64,000 nt of DNA, taken from NCBI GenBank assembly GCA_046703545.1, contig JBJKSX010000003.1, positions 10,077 to 74,076 of the forward strand, read 5' to 3'. Made by a program: the position numbers and the translations under genes. Below the pieces are notes generated by a model. The model made no database searches, had not been told where the DNA came from, and worked only from the letters and a program-made list of their open reading frames with translations. Below are positions 24,576-32,383 of the stretch, one piece after another (the stretch's first letter is position 1; every line of letters begins with the position of its first letter). This DNA is from JAJZOM01 sp046703545. Its GTDB lineage: Archaea > Thermoplasmatota > Thermoplasmata > Thermoplasmatales > Thermoplasmataceae.

Positions 24576-26463
24576 TTACCAACACCTCCGTTACTTTGTT
24601 AGTTTTGCCTTCAATAATATCCTTTGTTGTTTTCAAAATTTCATCCTCCGTCATATGCCTGCCATTATATTTCAGGATATTGTGCCTGATCTCGATGCCA
24701 GTGTTCTGTTCAATCACAGTTGCAGCCTGAGCAATGAAATTGCTCTCAACATTGATCACAAGCTTAGCGTTGTTGAGAACCTTCTTCACAAATTCCCTTG
24801 GGAATGGCTCGAACATCTTTAGATACAGCAGATTTGCGGTGATTCCCTCTTCTTTCAAGTCGTCTATGACATCGAGGATTGGCCCTTTCTGGCTCCCCCA
24901 GGTGACAAAGGTAACTTCTGTTTCCTTCTCTCCAATGAGTTCAGCCATGTCTTCAGGCGGTATCTCCGAAACAAGGGTCTCAAGCTTCTTGAATCTCTTC
25001 CTCATCTGCATGTCCCTGACCACTGGGTCCTCCGTGACATGCCCAACTTCATCATGCTCATCGCCCGTCATCCAGAATACATCATTTCCAAGGTATCCGA
25101 ATTCCGAAATGCCGCTTTCAGTGTCGAGGCTGTATCTCTTGAAATTGAGCCTGGTTTCGGAAGGCCTCTGGCCCTGGTGAACCTTGACCTTCTTTGTGTC
25201 AATTACAGGTATGAAGTCTGTCGTGTTTGCGAGGTTCTTGTCTATGAGGTGGATAACTGGCAGTTGGTACCTGTGTGCATACTGCAGTGCCTTCATCGAG
25301 TCGTATATGCACTCTTCAACATCGCCAGAGGATAGGACAATTCTCGGGAACTCTCCGTGCCCTGTGTTCAATGCGAACATCAGGTCGGACTGCCCGTTTC
25401 TTGTGGGAAGTCCTGTGCTTGGGCCTCCCCTCATGTACACTGTGACCACCACGGGCACCTCATCCATTCCAGCAAAGGATATTCCTTCTGCCATGAGTGA
25501 GAATCCCGGGCCGCTTGTTGCCGTGGAAGAGATCGAACCAGTTGCAGCTGCGCCCTGGGCCATTGTTATGGCTGAGATCTCGTCTTCTGTCTGGACCACC
25601 ACAACTCCCCCTTCCTTGAGCCTTTTCTTTTCTCCGTCAATCAAATGAAGCACTTCGTGCTCCTCCATGATGGAGCTTTCATCACTGGCCGGTGTGATGG
25701 GATAGTAGGTCTGGAATCTCAGTCCACCCATCAGTTTTCCAATTGCTGCACCGTCGTTTCCGGTAAGAAGGAACCTGTTCACTTTGGGGAGAACTTTCAG
25801 TGTCTTTCCAAGGAATCCATGCTCCTCTGCGTACTTGTAGGCAGAGGCTACAACCGCAACGTTTCCGTCCACAACTTTGGGCTTGCTTGCGAAAACCTGC
25901 CTGATTGCTTCTTCGGCAAATTTCTGCTCAAGTCCTGCTATGCAAAGTGTAAAGGCTGATCCAAGTGTGTTGAAGTACCTTTTTGCAGGGCCATCCGAGA
26001 TTGCGCTTGTCACAACATCCCCGAACGGAATTGCAACCGGGATTCCTCCCTTCTGCTTTGCCAGTTCAATTGCTCCTTTGACGGTGTTGGGAAGGTTGGC
26101 ATCATCGAGGATCTGCTTGATTCTCTTTGAGGTGTCCCTCATAATTAGTCTGGCCTGGGAAAGTTCAGACGATTCAAAACTTGAATCATAAATTATCTTG
26201 GTGCCTTCCCCAATGTCTTCCATGTGCTCGAAAATAGTGTCGGGATCAAGTGCAACTAGAATATCTGCCGGGTATTTCAGAGAGCGTGGGCGCTCTTCCT
26301 TGACCCTCAAGTGGTTGTAACTGTGTCTCCCCTTTATGTTGGAGTGGTATTCCCTGACTCCAAAAACATTATATCCTGCTTCTGCAAAGGCCCGGTTGAT
26401 CATGTTGGAAGAGGTATCTATGCCTCCTCCCTGCGGGCCGCCGATTGTTAAGCTTAGGTCCAT
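24565..26463 (-). CDS. korA: 2-oxoacid:ferredoxin oxidoreductase, fused gamma-alpha subunit
   Basis: The 632-residue protein combines the gamma domain at the N-terminus (GGPQGGGIDTSSNMINRAF, VREYHSNIKGRHSYN, residues 1 to about 190) with the alpha domain (YYPITPASDESSIMEEHE from about residue 255, TMAQGAAATGSISSTATSGPG). This is the two-subunit archaeal layout, with partner beta subunit encoded directly downstream. No separate delta ferredoxin subunit is seen, also typical of that type. It supplies reduced ferredoxin and acyl-CoA to central metabolism in the cytoplasm. The gene is intact and starts with ATG at 26463. Confidence 0.92.
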   Translation of the reverse strand: MDLSLTIGGPQGGGIDTSSNMINRAFAEAGYNVFGVREYHSNIKGRHSYNHLRVKEERPRSLKYPADILVALDPDTIFEHMEDIGEGTKIIYDSSFESSELSQARLIMRDTSKRIKQILDDANLPNTVKGAIELAKQKGGIPVAIPFGDVVTSAISDGPAKRYFNTLGSAFTLCIAGLEQKFAEEAIRQVFASKPKVVDGNVAVVASAYKYAEEHGFLGKTLKVLPKVNRFLLTGNDGAAIGKLMGGLRFQTYYPITPASDESSIMEEHEVLHLIDGEKKRLKEGGVVVVQTEDEISAITMAQGAAATGSISSTATSGPGFSLMAEGISFAGMDEVPVVVTVYMRGGPSTGLPTRNGQSDLMFALNTGHGEFPRIVLSSGDVEECIYDSMKALQYAHRYQLPVIHLIDKNLANTTDFIPVIDTKKVKVHQGQRPSETRLNFKRYSLDTESGISEFGYLGNDVFWMTGDEHDEVGHVTEDPVVRDMQMRKRFKKLETLVSEIPPEDMAELIGEKETEVTFVTWGSQKGPILDVIDDLKEEGITANLLYLKMFEPFPREFVKKVLNNAKLVINVESNFIAQAATVIEQNTGIEIRHNILKYNGRHMTEDEILKTTKDIIEGKTNKVTEVLVNGA

Positions 26464-26571
26464 AGGGTTATCTGGTTAGGATGTTTAACCAATTAAAATA
26501 ATTTATTGGAATCTGTGGCTCTCGGATCGAAATCTTTCACTTCATTTATCAATTCTTTCAACTTAATATAT

Positions 26572-27327
26572 TCAGATTTGGGCAAGATCAGGCTCAAGTG
26601 ATCTCCTCGCCCCAATAATTATGAGTATGGGTGCCAGCAGCAAAAGGATGGACAGGCCAGTTATAACCTCCAGAAATGTGCACAGTATCCCCGCAATCAT
26701 TCCGTAATATATGAGGGGCTGCCTAAGAATCCTGGAAGATCTGTTCAGGGCAAGCAGCAGTCCTATTGTGCCTATGATCCCAAACAGTCCTGCGAAGCCA
26801 GCCATTGCCAGGAAAAGTGTGTACTGGGAGGCAAGTGCCATGATATTGGCGCTGTTTGCAAGCCCATTAACAATATTGTCCAGTGTGGATGGGAAAGGGA
26901 ATATGGAAGCTAGCCCAATTACAAGAAGCAGGTTTGCGACTCCTAGAATGAAAACCAGAAGTGAAGGGTAGTGCAGGGATCTGAGCTTCCTGGCCGGAGC
27001 TGTCATGAAAGCTCCAAGGCACAATGCAGACACTGAAGCCATTGCAATTGAGGCCATGGCCGCAATGGACTGTGCATTCACCAGGTTTCCTGCACCCATG
27101 AAGCTCATAACAGATTCAACTGTTGACAGGACAACCGATATGGCGTAAAGGACTGAGGATAGAACCAGGGCCCGGGATAGCTGCACCATCTCAGCCACGG
27201 GCTCAACTTCCGGTACGCCTTCTGTAGTGCTGGAAGTAAATTCTATTCGATGCTTACATGATGGGCAGTAGTAATCATCCTCGCCAATCTGGTACCCACA
27301 GTTTGGGCAAATGTTATGGGTTTCCAC
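26572..27327 (-). CDS. Membrane protein with N-terminal zinc ribbon
   Basis: A 251-residue protein starting with a zinc ribbon (C7, C10, C21, C24: CPNC and CPSC), a Ser/Thr/Glu linker, then about five membrane helices (for example ALVLSSVLYAISVVLSTV and LSILLLLAPILIIIGARRS). Such ribbon-plus-membrane proteins are common and poorly understood in archaea. No family name is offered. It lies upstream of korA on the same strand with a 108-base gap, so cotranscription is possible but unproven. Confidence 0.7.
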   Translation of the reverse strand: METHNICPNCGYQIGEDDYYCPSCKHRIEFTSSTTEGVPEVEPVAEMVQLSRALVLSSVLYAISVVLSTVESVMSFMGAGNLVNAQSIAAMASIAMASVSALCLGAFMTAPARKLRSLHYPSLLVFILGVANLLLVIGLASIFPFPSTLDNIVNGLANSANIMALASQYTLFLAMAGFAGLFGIIGTIGLLLALNRSSRILRQPLIYYGMIAGILCTFLEVITGLSILLLLAPILIIIGARRSLEPDLAQI

Positions 27328-27664
27328 TAAACCCTCTATGAATATTAGACATAATTACATGACGGTCTTTTCAAGTAAAAGTGGACAAATGCATAAGGTC
27401 ACTTGTAAGCAACAACAATTCCAGGTTCTACAATCTCTTCTCAAGCCTCTTTTTCTCAGCAGTCCCTTTGAAAGCCGTTGCTTTTGATAAGGTGGAACAC
27501 TTAATCGAGATCTACAGCATTCCCTTACGCGAGGAGTGTTCGCCCCACATCTTTCAGTTTACCGGAATCCTCCCAAAAAAACGGCCGTGGATTCAAATCC
27601 ATCGTCTGTTTTGGCCGTGCATTTCAACCGCCAATCTTTTTTAACAATTTCTAACTCAGGGATT
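27328..27664. other. 337-base intergenic region between divergent genes
   Basis: No gene is supported. It holds promoters for the zinc-ribbon membrane gene to the left and the 97-residue gene to the right (TTTTTTAAC at about 27639-27647 is 20-25 bases before GTG 27665). A stem TGGAT/ATCCA with loop TCAA lies at about 27587-27600 beside a GC-rich ACGGCCG. A short non-coding RNA is possible but nothing identifies one. Confidence 0.45.
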
Positions 27665-27958
27665 GTGTACAAAATATATCTGCTCAGGAAGAGCAACAGG
27701 TCAGTGGTGGACAGGATGCTGGCCGATGACATCATTGGAAGGCAGGCGGTCACACAGAAGGATGCTGCTGCTTTCGGCCTTGACAGTGACAAGATTGTGG
27801 TTATGTATGAAGGCAGCGAAGAGGGCCACGACAGGTTAAAAGAACTCTTCGAGGAAGATCTTGTTTCCCTTGAACCTGAAAAGTCAGAAGAAGTTTACGC
27901 CAAGATAAAGGAAGAAGAATCCCAGGCTGAAGATGGAATGGGCTTTCTTTTCGGATAG
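27665..27958 (+). CDS. Conserved-looking 97-residue protein of unknown function
   Basis: The start is taken as GTG 27665 (VYKIYLLRKSNRSVVDRMLADD), just after a TATA-like T-run; the frame is open further upstream to 27536 but that part is not protein-like. The protein is soluble, alpha/beta with an acidic helical C-terminus (EKSEEVYAKIKEEESQAED) ending GMGFLFG. No family was recognised. It lies 8 bases before the UPF0200 kinase-like gene and is probably cotranscribed with it. Confidence 0.65.
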   Translation: MYKIYLLRKSNRSVVDRMLADDIIGRQAVTQKDAAAFGLDSDKIVVMYEGSEEGHDRLKELFEEDLVSLEPEKSEEVYAKIKEEESQAEDGMGFLFG

Positions 27959-27966
27959 GAATTCAG

Positions 27967-28497
27967 ATGATCATAATCACTGGCATGCCCGGATCCGGCA
28001 AAGATGAGTTCGTCAGGGTGGCAAAGAAACGGGGGTTCATTGATGTCCACATGGGGGATACCGTGAAGGCTTTCGCTTCAAAAAGTGGGATTCCGGTAAC
28101 TGACAGGGATATCGGTGCCTTCGCAACCGGCGAGCGCAAGAAACACGGAATGGACATATGGGCGAAAAGGACCGGTGAAAACATAATGGACCCGGAAAAG
28201 ACTGTGGTCGATGGCCTGAGAAACACCGAGGAACTGCATTACTTCCGTGATCATTTCCCGGACGTTATTGTTGTCGCAATCTACACCAACAGGGAAGAAA
28301 GGCTCAGGCGCATTCTCAGAAGGAGCAGACCTGATGATGTGCGCAATGAAGTGGAACTGGAAAGCAGGGATGACAGGGAGCTTGGATGGGGAATCGGCAG
28401 AACCATATCTCTGGCCGACAGGATGATCATCAACGACAAGACACTGGAAGAATTCAAGGCAAAGGTCGGGGCATTCCTGGATGAGATACTTCAATAG
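27967..28497 (+). CDS. UPF0200-family P-loop kinase-like protein
   Basis: The protein has 176 residues. P-loop TGMPGSGKDEF (about 5-15) is followed by the UPF0200 pattern VHMGDTVKAFASKSG and FATGERKKHGMDIWAKR, and an R-rich lid (ERLRRILRRSRPDD). The family is related to dephospho-CoA and nucleoside monophosphate kinases, but its substrate is not settled; archaeal dephospho-CoA kinase activity has been assigned to another family (DUF359). It is cytoplasmic, follows a small gene in the same operon and converges on purQ with a 7-base overlap. Confidence 0.85.
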   Translation: MIIITGMPGSGKDEFVRVAKKRGFIDVHMGDTVKAFASKSGIPVTDRDIGAFATGERKKHGMDIWAKRTGENIMDPEKTVVDGLRNTEELHYFRDHFPDVIVVAIYTNREERLRRILRRSRPDDVRNEVELESRDDRELGWGIGRTISLADRMIINDKTLEEFKAKVGAFLDEILQ

Positions 28498-29279
28498 CCC
28501 TTTTTTAGAATATAGTTTTTAATGGACTTGAAGAATATCTCGCCTATTGCGGTTTCACCGAATTTCTTCTTATCTTCTTTGCGATAACGGTAAAACATTC
28601 TCTCAGGGTGGGGCATAAGCCCTATTACATTTCCCTGCTGGTTGGAAATTGCTGCAATGTCAAAGTCTGACCCGTTGGGATTCCATGGATAACCACCATA
28701 GTTCCCCTTTTCATCACTGTAACGAAAAAGGATCTGGCCTTGGTCAATCAGCTTTTCAAGATTCTTTTCCTTGTTGTGTACCTGGATTTTGCCCTCTGCA
28801 TGCGCCACCGGCACAAGGTACGGCTTTCCAGCCTCGAATGATTCTGAGAAAATCTTGTTTTCGGCAGTTCTGGCCATGTACGTGTTCCTGCACTCATACC
28901 TGTTTGAAGTGTTCTGCCCGAGGACAACTTCCCTCTGGCTGTTGTCATGCCAACCCGGCAGAAAACCAAGTTCGCAAAGGGCCTGGAATCCGTTGCACAC
29001 GCCCACCACCGGCTTGCCTGAATCAACAAAAGCCTTCAGTTCAGGCAGGGAAGAATGGGCAATCCGGTATGCATAAATCACTCCTGCCCTGATGTAGTCG
29101 CCCGCTGAAAACCCGCCGGGAAGAAATATTGAAGAAAAATCTTCCAGGCTGACCCTCTTCTTCTGGAGCTCATTAACGTGGACGTAACGCGGGTTCAGGC
29201 CAACCCTCTTGAAGGACTGGAAAGCTTCATGCTCATTATTCGTACCTTCCATACGTATAATGGCTACACTTCGCGTCAC
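28491..29279 (-). CDS. purQ: Phosphoribosylformylglycinamidine synthase, glutaminase subunit
   Basis: A 262-residue class I glutamine amidotransferase. It supplies ammonia to PurL in the fourth step of purine synthesis. The nucleophile elbow is VVGVCNGFQAL (C95), and the His and Glu of the triad are in GLMPHPERM. FLPGGFSAGDYIRAG is the oxyanion-side motif. The protein is slightly longer than typical bacterial PurQ. GTG 29279 lies 12 bases after the L40e stop, so L40e and purQ form an operon. The purL and purS partners are not in the window. Confidence 0.92.
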   Translation of the reverse strand: MTRSVAIIRMEGTNNEHEAFQSFKRVGLNPRYVHVNELQKKRVSLEDFSSIFLPGGFSAGDYIRAGVIYAYRIAHSSLPELKAFVDSGKPVVGVCNGFQALCELGFLPGWHDNSQREVVLGQNTSNRYECRNTYMARTAENKIFSESFEAGKPYLVPVAHAEGKIQVHNKEKNLEKLIDQGQILFRYSDEKGNYGGYPWNPNGSDFDIAAISNQQGNVIGLMPHPERMFYRYRKEDKKKFGETAIGEIFFKSIKNYILKKGY

Positions 29280-29291
29280 GTCTGTTTCCGT

Positions 29292-29441
29292 TTACTGACC
29301 GCCTCTTCTCTCTTTGGCCTTGGGGCGAAGTTCGGATGAGCCGCACTTTCTGCACTTTGTCGCGTGTGGGGAGTTCCTAGCGTCACATTTCATGCAAATT
29401 TTCTTGTTAAGTCTTCTTTCAACTGCTTCTGGAAATGCCAT
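29292..29441 (-). CDS. rpl40e: 50S ribosomal protein L40e
   Basis: This 49-residue zinc-ribbon ribosomal protein starts MAFPEAVERRLNKKICMKCD and has two CxxC pairs (CMKC and CRKC) with basic residues between and after them (RPKAKERRGGQ). This matches archaeal L40e in length and pattern. GGTAGG lies upstream of the ATG. It is the first gene of an operon with purQ. It is short and easily missed. Confidence 0.9.
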   Translation of the reverse strand: MAFPEAVERRLNKKICMKCDARNSPHATKCRKCGSSELRPKAKERRGGQ

Positions 29442-29506
29442 AGTAAACCTACCGTTACCTTAATCAAATAACAGCGCAGTTATTGGTATTGACTATATGA
29501 ACCTAC

Positions 29507-31075
29507 TCATAATATGCGGGGGACAATGACCTGCCACAAAAGCAGGATTAGAACAACTGTGCTTGCAATATTCATCAGCGCCTTCAGGTTTCTTTCCTCC
29601 CTGAGGAACTTGTAGCGCTCCTTTTTGCTCATTATGATGAGTGAGTCCCTGAAGAACTGTCCGCCGTCAAATATCAGGAAGGGCAGAGCATTGGTTATGC
29701 CCAGCAGGAAATCAATCCAGAATAGCCAGTAAGCAATATTCACAAGGCCCCAGAACAGCGGGGCGGAAAATGGAACAGTAAAGAGAGAAGCAAGGCCCGC
29801 TGGGACAGGGTAAAGGTACACAAATGGAAGTGCAATGAAAGCGAGGCCCCCTGACCAGGGTGCAGTGAAAACAGACTGTCCTGATATGAGGTATTGCAGC
29901 GATGTCAGGTTGTTGCCAAGCATGCCGGCATAAACAAGGTTCACTCCAAGAAAACTCTCATTCTTGTAGGCCGGATTGTTCTGGCCGGGGTAATTCTTGG
30001 CGTAATAGTCGTATTTTGACATTGTGGGAAGTATGGTGGTGTTCTTGGTGCTCACGAGTTGCCCGGACACAATGCTGAATTGTTCTGTTACCAGGGTTAT
30101 ATTGGTTCCAGGGGCAGTTTTGTCCAGAACTCCCGCAAGTGTGGTATCATTGTAGACGGTTTTTCCGTTTATCGAGAGTATAATCGACCCCTGCTGGAGT
30201 CCATAATCCGACGCCGGAGTGCCAGAAGTGATTGTATCAATGGTCACTCCTGCAGGCAAAAGGTACACGCTGGTGGTATTGCCATTGTAGACCGTCACAT
30301 TGTAGAGTTGCCCGGGATTGAGCTGTGAAGTGAGCAGGAGATTGCTAATCCCCCCTCCCGAGTAATTTCCAAAGGCGATAACCTCCTGCCCTGTTGATAT
30401 ATAGTGTGAGGCTGCTGAACCATCAGTTGTGTATTGAACATAGGCCCCGTTGTGCGTTGGTGTGGCTGCTGGGACCAGTACGAAGGCCACAAGGATCAGG
30501 GTGATTATGGCAATGACAATGTTTATGCCTGGCCCGGAGGCAATGAGCCTTCTACGGTGGACCGGATCAGCCTTCTCCACTTCCTCTTCGTCAGGCTCAA
30601 CGAAAGCGCCAATGGGAATAATGAAAAAAAGTGCCCCTACTGATTTTACCTTGATTCCATGCTTCCTTGCAACTATGCCATGGAACACTTCATGGATAAC
30701 AACTGCAATGATTAGGGAGGCAGTGCCATATCCTATTGGAATTGCGGGATTCAGCCCGGGAAATGCCACCAGCAGGTTAAGCGAGGGGGCGTTTGAAGGG
30801 GTTATGAAAAGAGACAGGTAGGGGCCATAACCGAGCATGAATAGGGCAAGGATGGCGCTGATTATGACAATCACAACCGACACTTTGCCGAAGACTATTC
30901 CCGGAAACCTGTTGGCGATGCGGTCAAGAATCTTCCGGTTCTTGACAAGCTTGACCATCAGAAATGGACCATAGCCTTGAAAATTCTTGGTTTTGGAAAG
31001 CCTTGGGGACAGGGCGAGTATTGCTATTACCCACAGGAAAATTAGCAGAATTACAAGTTCTAGAGTCCAATTCAC
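29507..31075 (-). CDS. Site-2 protease-like intramembrane metalloprotease with PDZ domain
   Basis: An M50-family zinc protease of 522 residues that would cut membrane-embedded substrates. HEVFH (H128, E129, H132) in a membrane helix is the active site, and NALPFLIFDGGQFF near the C-terminus supplies the third ligand. Between them a PDZ-like domain (about 255-330: TIDTITSGTPASDYGLQQGS, ILSINGKTV) and other extracytoplasmic sequence are inserted. About seven or more membrane helices. Archaeal members are thought to release regulators or process membrane proteins; no specific substrate is indicated here. It has its own promoter region facing the fbp gene. Confidence 0.9.
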   Translation of the reverse strand: MNWTLELVILLIFLWVIAILALSPRLSKTKNFQGYGPFLMVKLVKNRKILDRIANRFPGIVFGKVSVVIVIISAILALFMLGYGPYLSLFITPSNAPSLNLLVAFPGLNPAIPIGYGTASLIIAVVIHEVFHGIVARKHGIKVKSVGALFFIIPIGAFVEPDEEEVEKADPVHRRRLIASGPGINIVIAIITLILVAFVLVPAATPTHNGAYVQYTTDGSAASHYISTGQEVIAFGNYSGGGISNLLLTSQLNPGQLYNVTVYNGNTTSVYLLPAGVTIDTITSGTPASDYGLQQGSIILSINGKTVYNDTTLAGVLDKTAPGTNITLVTEQFSIVSGQLVSTKNTTILPTMSKYDYYAKNYPGQNNPAYKNESFLGVNLVYAGMLGNNLTSLQYLISGQSVFTAPWSGGLAFIALPFVYLYPVPAGLASLFTVPFSAPLFWGLVNIAYWLFWIDFLLGITNALPFLIFDGGQFFRDSLIIMSKKERYKFLREERNLKALMNIASTVVLILLLWQVIVPRIL

Positions 31076-31196
31076 AATTGGGTTAAGCCATACAATACTA
31101 AATAGTTACACACTTAAGAACGTGTTCGTTGAATGCTGAAACAGAATGGGAAGAAATTGTTCTATTGCCGATGCTGAAAAATTGCCCACAAAAAAC

Positions 31197-31204
31197 TTTT
31201 ATAC
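31197..31204 (+). promoter_or_regulatory. TATA box of the FBP aldolase/phosphatase gene
   Basis: TTTTATAC is centred 25-26 bases before ATG 31226, the expected layout for a leaderless transcript. No ribosome-binding site is present. Confidence 0.65.
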
Positions 31205-31225
31205 TCATGTTAACAATGGTAATCC

Positions 31226-32383
31226 ATGAAGGTAACAATATCTCACATTAAAGCCGATATTGGAAGTTTGCCAGGCCATACCACGGTTTATGGGCCCGTG
31301 GTTGACGAAGTCAAGAAGTATGTGGAAGAGCACGGTTCCTCGATACTTTCTGATTTCCGCATAAGCAGTGTTGGAGACGACATCCAGATCACAATGATTC
31401 ACCAGAAGGGCACTGACAGCCCGGAGATACACGAGCTTGCATGGAATGCCTTCAAGGCAGGAACCGACTTGGCCAAGGAAGTAGGGCTCTATGGTGCAGG
31501 ACAGGACCTCCTTAAGGACTCATTCTCCGGGAATATCAAAGGAATGGGGCCTGGAGTGGCTGAGATGGAGATCACTCCAAGAAAGTCAGAGCCATTCATC
31601 ATATACATGATGGACAAGACCGAGCCTGGTGCTTTCAATTACCCAATCTTCAAGATGTTCGCAGACCCGTATAATTCCCCGGGGCTTGTAATAGACGCAA
31701 ACATGCACGATGGCTTCATCTTTGAGATATGGGATATAGTGGAGGCAAAGAAGATATACCTGCCAGCCCCTGAAAAGATGTATGACATCATGGGAATGAT
31801 CGGTTCAAAGGGAAGGTATGTCATAAAGAGAGTCCACACAAGGCCGGAGCATGAAAAGCTGCCTGACGAAAATGTGGCAGTAATCACAACAGACAAGCTA
31901 TCCTTCATTGCCGGAGAATACGTAGGAAAGGATGACCCGGCCGGAATTGTGAGGATACAGTCAGGACTTCCAGCAGCAGGGGAATCCCTCGAGGCATTCT
32001 CGCACCCATACATGGTTTCTGGGTGGATGAGAGGTTCATTCAACGGACCATTGATGCCCGTTGGAATGAAGGACGCGAAGATGACGAGATTTGACGGGCC
32101 CCCAAGGGTTGTGGGGCTTGGTTTTGTACTGAAGGATGGCAAGCTGGCTGGCCCTGTTGATGTGTTTGACGACCCTGCCTTTGACGGTGCCAGGAAGACT
32201 GCGATCAAGGTTGTGGACTATCTTAGGAGAATGGGCCCATTCGAGCCGCACAGGGTTCCGGAAGAGGACATGGAATACACAACACTACCAAGAGTCCTTG
32301 AAAAATATAAGGGTCTGTTTGAGCCCGTAAATGAAATGAAGAAGAAAACAGCAGCCAAAGTGCAGACTAAGGATGTTGACTAA
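31226..32383 (+). CDS. fbp: Fructose-1,6-bisphosphate aldolase/phosphatase
   Basis: The bifunctional archaeal gluconeogenic enzyme, 385 residues, joins triose phosphates to FBP and dephosphorylates it to fructose 6-phosphate. The whole length matches the family: MKVTISHIKADIGSLPGHT at the N-terminus (Asp11 and nearby metal ligands), SVGDDIQITMIHQKG, GSKGRYVIKRVHTRPEHEKL with the Schiff-base Lys region, and MRGSFNGPLMPV. It is cytoplasmic and Mg-dependent. Its 3' end overlaps the convergent iron-sulfur membrane gene by 17 bases. The enzyme shows this organism makes hexoses from trioses. Confidence 0.95.
   Translation: MKVTISHIKADIGSLPGHTTVYGPVVDEVKKYVEEHGSSILSDFRISSVGDDIQITMIHQKGTDSPEIHELAWNAFKAGTDLAKEVGLYGAGQDLLKDSFSGNIKGMGPGVAEMEITPRKSEPFIIYMMDKTEPGAFNYPIFKMFADPYNSPGLVIDANMHDGFIFEIWDIVEAKKIYLPAPEKMYDIMGMIGSKGRYVIKRVHTRPEHEKLPDENVAVITTDKLSFIAGEYVGKDDPAGIVRIQSGLPAAGESLEAFSHPYMVSGWMRGSFNGPLMPVGMKDAKMTRFDGPPRVVGLGFVLKDGKLAGPVDVFDDPAFDGARKTAIKVVDYLRRMGPFEPHRVPEEDMEYTTLPRVLEKYKGLFEPVNEMKKKTAAKVQTKDVD

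Noticed and set aside
27575..27615. tRNA-like T-arm (GGATTCAAATCC)
   Set aside because: The T-stem does not pair in the canonical register, and no acceptor stem, D-arm or anticodon arm could be found on either strand.
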